From Paramacrobiotus metropolitanus (Eukaryota; Tardigrada; Eutardigrada; Parachela; Macrobiotidae), in assembly GCF_019649055.1 (NCBI RefSeq), contig NW_026570251.1, forward strand, positions 1,178,001 to 1,242,000: DNA of 64,000 nucleotides, in the 5' to 3' direction. A program made the translations under genes and the position numbers. Positions 57,922-64,000 of the stretch are shown here, in pieces. The notes under the pieces are model-generated. The model made no database searches. It worked only from the letters and a program-made list of their open reading frames with translations, and was not told the DNA's origin. How positions within the stretch are numbered: position 1 is the stretch's first letter; the number at the start of each line of letters is the position of its first letter.

Positions 57922-59145
57922 TCAAAGTCGCGTCCGTGTCATGATAGGCGACATGACAGGAATGTTCTCTCGTCGAGGTTGGGAAAAGGCCGATAGTGAC
58001 TGCACTATGAAATGGCAGAAAGGCATAAGCGCCTTAAAGGCCATCGCTCTGGATTTCGGGTCCGCGGGGACCATCGCCATAAACTGGAAACAGAGTGGGT
58101 GATCCTGCAGCTTTCGGATATACGTTTCGCAGGTGTCAAAAGAATACCCCGTTCTGTTCAGAAATCCATAACCAAAGTTATTAGCAATGATCCTAGACTC
58201 AGGAGACTTGTTTTGGCATACCGGAGAACTACGCAAATTCGATCGCTTAGATCGGCAAAAATATCTTCCTCGATACGAAGTATGAGTGCGCATAATCCTG
58301 AGAAATTTTATTGTTAAAATCTCGTTGATATCGAGCATACGAGATTGGCCTCGTGGATAACCTTGCCTTTGCATGGCCTGGGATTTACAGTGTACAACCC
58401 TTTGCGTTTCGGGAACGGTGTCCCGCGTGGCAAGTCTTAACAGTACTGTCATCGGGATGATGAAAGTCCGTCAAAATATCTCGTGGTTTGCGACCTTATA
58501 AAAACATCCCCAGCAATAGAAGACAGGTATGAGTTTAGGAGGAAGGTACACACCAAAACGCTGAGCACGATTTTCACACTGTACGGTCGGTGCGCTAAGC
58601 TCGGCGTAATTAACAGTTGTGGCAGTACACCTGCCAACTTCGTTATTGCACTGGAAGATTAGGGAGGGCTTGTCTGGATCCAAGTGAGTTGACGAGCAAA
58701 TGCACATGAAAGGTGCGGGGAACCCGCGCTTCAGGCCATAGTTCCCTACAGCTAATTTCGCAAGGTACAACGACGGAAAGAAAGGTTTTAATGGCAGGTC
58801 TGTGGGAATTTCTGCAAGCGCACTCAAATACGAGGTAAACTCAGCCAGATTCAGGTCTTCAAGTAAAGTACTGTTGACCGTCTGAATACTACCAATCTCA
58901 TCGGGATCAAGAAAAGGTTCAACGTACTGTCTGAGGATCTGTGGCTGAATGAACGAGACTGTGCGCACACTCGGCACACGCGAAATTACTGTCGTAATAA
59001 CATTATTGTTATTTGCAAAGACGTCATCCTGCATACGATCACTGACTGTACGGAAATGATCCACAACATAATGGTTACCAAGGTTCGTAGGATTTATACC
59101 CGTATATCTACACAGTGACATCCGACGGCCGCTGGGATCAACGCC
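57922..59145 (-). CDS. Unknown accessory gene with internal UGA-CGG
   Basis: After a splice acceptor at 59146-59147 the frame opens with ATG at 59121 (MSLCRYTGINPTNLG) and runs 216 codons to TGA at 58473-58471. The next codon is CGG, and the same frame continues to 57922, giving 400 codons in all. The first part has four Cys clusters near its end (CICSS, CNNEVGRC, QCENR, FYCWGC). The second part is basic, with VCQNKSPES and SFDTCETYI. No signal peptide or clear membrane helix; no family recognised. A stop in context UGA CGG can be leaky in RNA viruses, but a plain nonsense mutation in a decayed copy is equally possible. Confidence 0.5.
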
Positions 59146-59170
59146 CTACAACAAAAGAGAGAGAAAATTA
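59145..59170 (-). promoter_or_regulatory. 3' splice acceptor for downstream genes
   Basis: On the minus strand the sequence is TTTTCTCTCTCTTTTGTTGTAG followed by GGCG. It is a long pyrimidine tract ending in AG 24 nt before the accessory-gene ATG and about 165 nt after the integrase stop. A donor would lie in the leader, outside the window. Confidence 0.65.
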
Positions 59171-59310
59171 ATTTAAAGAAATTAAACGGATAAAAGTTAT
59201 CATAAGAAATGAACTGTTGTTTTTTTAAGATTTTTTTTTGGTAATAAAAATATACTTATTTTATATGATTTTAACCGATAATACATGAAACATTAAAATA
59301 CTAATAATAT

Positions 59311-60978
59311 TCATTTTTCTCTCTTTTGTTTCAGGCGGTCCGAACGTCGAACCGTCTCAATTTCGGTAGTTCCGGTTGTCGGAACGTCAGGCGGGAGAGC
59401 GGACATTAGATTATTTGTTTCCCGACAATTTTCGAGATCAACGTTGTCCAAGTCTCTTTTCCCCGTTTTAAGTGGTTCTGCCAGAACCGACTCAACATAC
59501 GGTGTGTCCAAGCGCTCGCTATAGTGGCGCAAGCGCTGCACATGGACAACCTGAGTCTTCGGCCGACCCCGAACGGATTCTATTTCGTAATTAACTTCGG
59601 ACACTTGGGAGGTGATCCTCCATGGTCCGTGCCAACGAATTAAAAATTTTGGAGAAAGATTATTATCAGGAGAAACAATTTCTTTTGGCGGTCCTTTTAA
59701 AAGGACTAGATCGCCAGGTGCAAATGCGTGTTCACGCCGGGTGACATTAAATCGCGGGGCGGTCTTATCCTGAAGGTGGTTTGCCATGAGACCGGCAACC
59801 TCGCGTAAATTGCTCAAGTACGTCTGAATCTGACCTGGGAGTGTTTCATCTGGCTCCGCAAAATCAAAATTCTCTCCCGGATTCAGAACGTTATCAATGG
59901 GATGAGTCGGGTTATACCCGTGCAACAATTCGAATGGAGAAACCTTAACCGTATCATTAACCATCGTGTTTAATGCAAAAGTTATTGGTACCACGAGGTC
60001 ATCCCAATTTCTATGTGTCGGAGACACATAGTGCGCAATCGCTTTAACAAGAACACCATTTATCCGTTCGGTAAGGCCATCGGCCTTAGGATTGTACGCC
60101 GTAGTCGTACGATGAGTAATGCGTGCTAGACGCAGCAAATGTTGCAAGAGACTTCCGGTGAAATGAGTCCCGAGATCCGTAAGGATCGACCTTGGGCACC
60201 CATGTCTGGAAATAACTTGCTCGTACAAAAAATGTGCCGCGTTGGCGGCAGTTGCAGCTTTCACGGGTCGCGCTTCGATCCACTTTGTCAAGTGATCGAC
60301 GGCAACAATTATGTACCGGTTCCCTTTACTGCTCGGTGGGAATGGACCAACGTAGTCCATACCCACACATTCGAAAGGTTGACCGATTTTGATACGTTGC
60401 AGAAAACCATATGGTGGTTTTAGCGGTGGTTTCAGCACCTGACAGGAATGGCACGAAGAAATGTATTCCGCAACATCGTGGGCCATGTTCGGCCAGTAAT
60501 ATTTGAGATACAGAGCTTCGAAGCACCGGGTGATCCCAGGATGACCAAGATCATCGTGATACGCCCTTAAGAGAGTGACCTTTAGTGAACTAGGCACCAC
60601 AATGAGATATACCGGATCGTTGCCGCGAAATACGATTTTATACAAAATTTTCTCCTTTACGACGTAGTGCTGAATTCGCGTTCGAAATTTCGCGGTGTCG
60701 GTGGCACCGTTCAGGATTCCCAAAATCTTTTTACAGAATTCGTCAATTCCCTGTAGAGCAGGTAAGTCGACCGTTGAATCTGGTACGACTAGGGCGCAAA
60801 TCTGCGGTAACGGTGGTGGTAAAGGTGATCGTGAGAGAAAGTCGGCTACGTTATTGGCACTTCCTTTTCGGTACTGGATCCTTATGTTGTATGGGCGCAA
60901 AGCCAGGATCCAACGAGCGAGACGACCACTCGGGGTCGGCGTTTTAAACAAAGGAATTAAGGAGTTATGGTCCGTCAC
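59311..60978 (-). CDS. pol: Pol C-terminal part: RNase H end and integrase
   Basis: 555 codons. Residues 1-50 finish RNase H/connection (TDHNSL, ANNVADFLSR). Residues 141-179 form the HHCC zinc site (H141, H146, C176, C179). The catalytic core has D208 (GMDYVGP), D268 (ILTDLGTHF) and E304 (GLTERIN), a DD35E spacing. Leu at 269 replaces the residue usually Gln after the second Asp. Residues ~440-487 are a GPY/F-type module (IRWHGPWRI ... VVHVQRLRHY). Integrase inserts the reverse-transcribed DNA into the host genome. This frame is intact, but its 5' link to RT is broken. Confidence 0.92.
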   Translation of the reverse strand: MTDHNSLIPLFKTPTPSGRLARWILALRPYNIRIQYRKGSANNVADFLSRSPLPPPLPQICALVVPDSTVDLPALQGIDEFCKKILGILNGATDTAKFRTRIQHYVVKEKILYKIVFRGNDPVYLIVVPSSLKVTLLRAYHDDLGHPGITRCFEALYLKYYWPNMAHDVAEYISSCHSCQVLKPPLKPPYGFLQRIKIGQPFECVGMDYVGPFPPSSKGNRYIIVAVDHLTKWIEARPVKAATAANAAHFLYEQVISRHGCPRSILTDLGTHFTGSLLQHLLRLARITHRTTTAYNPKADGLTERINGVLVKAIAHYVSPTHRNWDDLVVPITFALNTMVNDTVKVSPFELLHGYNPTHPIDNVLNPGENFDFAEPDETLPGQIQTYLSNLREVAGLMANHLQDKTAPRFNVTRREHAFAPGDLVLLKGPPKEIVSPDNNLSPKFLIRWHGPWRITSQVSEVNYEIESVRGRPKTQVVHVQRLRHYSERLDTPYVESVLAEPLKTGKRDLDNVDLENCRETNNLMSALPPDVPTTGTTEIETVRRSDRLKQKREK

Positions 60979-61302
60979 TACGGTGAACGGTTTCGGACCT
61001 CCGAGGTAAAATGGAATTTGTCAGTAACCGACCAGAAAATAGCGAGGAGCTCCTGCTCGGACGTATGATAGTTCTTCTCTGCATCGGTTAACGAACGACT
61101 TGCGTAGGCAACAACTTTGAAACCATCAGCTTCGCGCTGTGTCAGAACGGCGCCCAGTCCATCGAGACTGGCATCCGTTTCAGGACGTGCTCCTTTTCAT
61201 TGTCAAAGTGGGTGAGGATTGGTTTTGTAATTAATGAGTTTTTATATCGTCAAAAGCGAGCTGCGACGCAGCAGACCAATGAAACGTTGTGTTTTTTTCT
61301 TG
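60979..61302 (-). pseudogene. pol: RNase H domain, frameshifted
   Basis: Pieces of RNase H appear in all three frames in the right order: [63 protein letters not shown]. The Asp of the DASLDG motif and the Glu of QELLA are present. At least three 1-nt shifts separate the pieces, so no continuous enzyme can be made from this copy. Confidence 0.85.
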
Positions 61303-62940
61303 TTAACTCGAGAAGCGGGGCGGCAATGCGCGAAAAATTTTGATGAATCGCCGATAATGGCTGGCAGCGCCCAAGAATCCCTTAACGTCCCGGATACATG
61401 CAGGTACCGGACGAGCTAGGATAGCCTGAACGTTTTCCGGATCTGGGGCAATGCCCTGGGAATTTACCATATGACCTAAGAACTTTAGTTCCTTCTTCCC
61501 AAAGAAGCATTTGCCTGGTTTGATTTTCAGTCCGGCTTCTCGAAGCCGTTGCAAAACGATTTGAAGGTTTACTAAAAGATTTTGCCACGAGTCCGCATAA
61601 ATTTCAACATCATCAAGATACAGTATTAAAATCTTTCCTTTGAGATCGCCCAGGACGCGATCCATCATGCGACTGAAAGTCGCAGGAGCCGTACGCAATC
61701 CAAAGGGCATTACTTCAAATTGGAAAACGCCGTCCGGCGTTCGGAAACAAGTAAGACTCTTGGATGAGTCATCCATCCTGATTTGCCAGTAGCCACTAGC
61801 CAAATCAAGGCTAGTAAAGTAACACGAATTTTTAAGACTGTCCAAACAGTCGTCGATTCTGGGTAATGGGTAGGGATCAAAAATAGTGTCCTCATTCAAA
61901 AGCTTGTATGAAACACAAAATCTTAAAGACTCATCTCTTTTTCGTGCCAGTACTACATTGGCACATCGTTCTGAAATTTCGCATGGGCTGATCACGCCCT
62001 TTCGCAACATATCTTGGATCTGTCGAGTGATCTCGACTTTTTGCCATTTCGCGAAACGCCGAAGCGGTTCCACGACTGGATTCGCTTCCGGTTTCAGAAA
62101 AATTCTGTGTGTCAACACGTTACAGGTACCGAGGCCCTGATCGTCGGTCGGAAAGACCTCAGTAAAATCCATGAGCAAACGTACTAGTTCGTTCCGTTGT
62201 TCGACCGAAAGGTCACCATAATTTAATTTTTGAAAATTAATGTCTGAAACTTTTGCCGCAATTGTGGTAGGACCAAAAAGGTCATCAATGTCATCTGTGA
62301 TTTCCGAATTATTCTTCATAAAACGCTTGAGGTTTTCCGGCAGTAACTCTTCCAACGCGACTGCACTATTCTGAATCTCTTGGTCCGGAACCTCGAGGGT
62401 TCGCGTTTCTGTAACAGCTCTATTGGCATCCCTGATCCCGAAATTCTCTGTAACGGGTTCCTGATGCTTAGGGATTGTTTTCTCTTCGACCTCAAGGTTA
62501 ATTAGTTCCTGATTCCCTGCTACCTCAGTGGCAGGTTCCTGGGTCTCCGGACTCGAAACCTCCGGGACCTCTAACTTGGATTCTGTCTGTATGCCCGTGA
62601 CCTCGGTGACGGGTTCTTGGGTCTCCGGGATCGGAATCCCCGGGACCTCGACCGGACCTTTCAAACTTCTTTCGTTCTCGTTGCGCTTTAGCAACCCAAA
62701 ATTAAAAAACTTTTCACGATCGGCTAATGCCCTTATCATAATATCTTGTCTCACTTCCTTCCCACCTTGGGAGGAACCTGCTTCCAACAACTGTAACCCC
62801 TCGGGGACTGCGGGATCTGTACCATCAATTGCCCTCACCGTTTCCGGGGACTGTTCCGCCAGCAGAACAGCGTCGGAAACTAGGTTCTTGGATGCGGCCA
62901 AGCCTGGGCTCGCCTTCTTTCTGAGCTCGCCCGGTAACAC
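61303..62940 (-). CDS. pol: Reverse transcriptase with long Pro/Glu-rich N-terminal linker
   Basis: 545 codons. Residues 95-170 hold three imperfect ~28-residue repeats around PETQEPVTEV. RT starts about residue 245. Motifs: FCVSYKLLN (341-349), SLDLASGYWQI (377-387), MPFGLRTAPATF (411-422), YLDD (441-444, catalytic Asp 443 and 444) and FLGHMVNSQGI (487-497). It copies element RNA into DNA. Ser344 stands where this family nearly always has Asp (F-C-V-D-Y). The frame is open for about 20 more codons upstream of the listed ATG, because RT is normally part of the Pol polyprotein. It ends early in a frameshift at the RNase H boundary. Confidence 0.9.
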   Translation of the reverse strand: MLPGELRKKASPGLAASKNLVSDAVLLAEQSPETVRAIDGTDPAVPEGLQLLEAGSSQGGKEVRQDIMIRALADREKFFNFGLLKRNENERSLKGPVEVPGIPIPETQEPVTEVTGIQTESKLEVPEVSSPETQEPATEVAGNQELINLEVEEKTIPKHQEPVTENFGIRDANRAVTETRTLEVPDQEIQNSAVALEELLPENLKRFMKNNSEITDDIDDLFGPTTIAAKVSDINFQKLNYGDLSVEQRNELVRLLMDFTEVFPTDDQGLGTCNVLTHRIFLKPEANPVVEPLRRFAKWQKVEITRQIQDMLRKGVISPCEISERCANVVLARKRDESLRFCVSYKLLNEDTIFDPYPLPRIDDCLDSLKNSCYFTSLDLASGYWQIRMDDSSKSLTCFRTPDGVFQFEVMPFGLRTAPATFSRMMDRVLGDLKGKILILYLDDVEIYADSWQNLLVNLQIVLQRLREAGLKIKPGKCFFGKKELKFLGHMVNSQGIAPDPENVQAILARPVPACIRDVKGFLGAASHYRRFIKIFRALPPRFSS

Positions 62941-62972
62941 GGGTTTCTCAGACGGGTTCTCCAGTATTATGT

Positions 62973-63300
62973 CTACGGCAACTCGTTTGCCTGTCTTCGG
63001 GCCATCTCGTGGGTCGGATGGACCGTGTAGAAGGTAAATGGGATTATTAAAACCGGTTTCCCATTCCCTTCATCCTGACCATTATCCGGGTTTGCAAGGC
63101 CCGGAAAACAGTAATAAAGCAAGGGCAAGACTACAGAATCATTACGCAGTGTTTTAGAATGAAAATCAATTTGGATCCGTGTTTGATTAAGGTAATCAAT
63201 TCCGATTAATACCTCAAATGGAGCTTGGGTTATAACAAATAATTCACATGGCTGTACCTGGCCCAAAACTTCAAGATAGACATCAACCTTTTATTTAATT
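62973..63300 (-). pseudogene. Protease, C-terminal half (shifted frame)
   Basis: VLGQVQPCELFVI and then EVLIGIDYLNQTRI match the C-terminal part of retroelement aspartic proteases (the ILG-D-L type helix). It is one frame away from the N-terminal half (63230-63577), with the break near 63285-63300. Another 1-nt shift near 63000 separates it from the RT frame. Confidence 0.8.
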
Positions 63301-63577
63301 TACGTTGTGATGTTATTGTGGAAACATATGGACCATCGGTATCAATTATTTCCAAACGATTGAGTTTCGCAAAACTTTCTGTAATCAATGAAATCCCTGA
63401 GCCGGTATCGAGTATCGCCCGGCACGATATATTATTCACACGAGCCCGACAGATAATTGGACCTACTTCACTAATTTTATAAGGATTTATGATGAAATGG
63501 TCTGTGCGTGCGTCGGTACCACACACAGACCTATTCAGTTTAAAGAAGCGGGTGCGTCCATCGGGAGCTGTTCCCAT
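63230..63577 (-). pseudogene. Retroelement aspartic protease, N-terminal half
   Basis: Contains the active-site motif AILDTGSGISLIT (Asp in LDTG), with strands VGPIICRARVNN before it. It overlaps the end of Gag in the -1 frame; the overlap carries a frameshift heptamer (separate entry), so it would be made as Gag-Pro. The frame runs off into an unrelated tail after KLNKR because of a later 1-nt change. Confidence 0.85.
63499..63544 (-). promoter_or_regulatory. -1 ribosomal frameshift signal
   Basis: Minus-strand RNA reads U UUA AAC (63544-63538) in Gag phase, followed at once by the Gag stop UGA within a 6-nt spacer (63537-63532). Then comes a 12-bp stem (GGUCUGUGUGUG / CACGCACAGACC, one G-U) with a 9-nt loop (63531-63499). 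Slipping one base back enters the protease frame exactly. Confidence 0.85.
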
Positions 63578-64000
63578 GGATCTGCCGGTAGGTTACTGTG
63601 ATAGAAAACTCGTGTCGGATTTGCAGCTGTACCGGCTGCAGGAAAAACTGGAGGAACTGGCGGTCGATTGACCTGCGGACCACTCGTAAGCATGGGGACG
63701 GGCTGCGCTGGACCCATAACGGGATAATTATTCCCTGGAGGCGGCGGTCCGTAAGAACCGCGAGCTACGGCGTTAGCGTAAGTGCCTCGCCCTCGACCGC
63801 GACTGGTCGATCCCCTATAATTTCGACTTTGTGGATTCTGCCAGCAAACACCCTTGAGGTGGCCAGCCTTCCCACAATAATGACATTTACGAGACTCGCG
63901 TTGTCGAGTATCACGACGTTGACCACCTGCTTCGAGTTGGCTGAGCCTGGCGCGAATGGCTTCCATCTCAGCTGGATCCGGTACCGCAACGTCGACACGT
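63535..64000 (-). CDS. gag: Gag C-terminus (nucleocapsid), truncated by the window
   Basis: The frame is open to the window edge. It contains one CCHC zinc knuckle, CHYCGKAGHLKGVC (63885-63844), preceded by a basic, Gln-rich helix. After it come an Arg/Gly-rich stretch (STSRGRGRGTYAN) and a Pro-rich tail. The zinc knuckle binds genomic RNA during packaging. It ends ...PASLN then UGA at 63535-63537, inside the frameshift site. Matrix and capsid parts lie beyond position 64000. Confidence 0.9.
   Translation of the reverse strand, partial: RVDVAVPDPAEMEAIRARLSQLEAGGQRRDTRQRESRKCHYCGKAGHLKGVCWQNPQSRNYRGSTSRGRGRGTYANAVARGSYGPPPPGNNYPVMGPAQPVPMLTSGPQVNRPPVPPVFPAAGTAANPTRVFYHSNLPADPWEQLPMDAPASLN

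Larger units (their letters stand above)
55234..64000 (-). mobile_element. Ty3/gypsy-type LTR retroelement with envelope and extra genes (5' end outside the window)
   Basis: Gene order on the minus strand is Gag (nucleocapsid end), protease, reverse transcriptase, RNase H, integrase, splice acceptor, unknown 400-codon frame, Cys-rich frame, membrane glycoprotein. RT-RH-IN order with a DD35E integrase and a GPY/F-like C-terminus places it in Ty3/gypsy. The envelope makes it errantivirus-like in layout. Frameshifts in protease, RNase H and glycoprotein show decay. About 2 kb of coding sequence between integrase and glycoprotein is more than a simple gag-pol-env element carries. Confidence 0.9.

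Noticed and set aside
62973-63300. A second programmed frameshift between protease halves
   Set aside because: The break falls inside the folded protease domain and no slippery heptamer was seen, so mutation is the simpler explanation.

Overview
The window looks like repeat-rich DNA of an invertebrate animal. I base this on a Ty3/gypsy-type retroelement with an envelope-like gene, a mariner element with animal-type TA target duplications, a Merlin-type transposase fragment, and very short (62 bp) GT-AG introns. I cannot name the species. There is no bacterial operon, rRNA, tRNA or CRISPR array that I can support. Most of the 64 kb is ageing transposon sequence, foldback DNA and low-complexity arrays, with only a few candidate host exons.

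Layout: 1-0.24 kb is a foldback element. 1.09-2.29 kb is an element carrying an 8-bp tandem array; two more copies lie at 50.9-52.1 kb and (inverted) 52.55-53.3 kb. Between 3.3 and 9 kb are diverged exon-like repeats. Four to five copies of a two-exon gene family lie on the minus strand at 10-11.5, 19.5-20.8, 21.3-22.2, 22.3-23.3 and about 23.9/24.5 kb; the 19.5-20.5 kb copy still reads through as 288 codons across a 62-bp intron. A mariner relic (18.55-19.5 kb) and a 521-bp inverted-repeat element (23.96-24.48 kb) sit between or inside these copies. 26.7-30.2 kb holds a composite of roughly 350-bp units in two large copies. 30.3-30.75 kb is a long foldback at TTAA. 31.4-34.5 kb is a diverged duplicate of 11.9-13.5 kb. 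38.8-39.2 kb holds two interleaved inverted repeats. A Merlin transposase relic lies at 47 kb. A hairpin element recurs seven times across the window, with compensatory changes in its stem.

The right end (about 55.2-64 kb, minus strand, running off the window) is one large LTR retroelement: Gag nucleocapsid, protease, reverse transcriptase, RNase H and integrase, then a splice acceptor, an unidentified 400-codon frame broken by one UGA-CGG, a cysteine-rich frame, and a membrane glycoprotein. Gag and protease are linked by what reads as a complete -1 frameshift signal (U UUA AAC, 6-nt spacer, 12-bp stem). Several other frameshifts (protease, RNase H, glycoprotein) indicate that this copy is decayed. 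The extra coding capacity between integrase and the glycoprotein is the most unusual system here.
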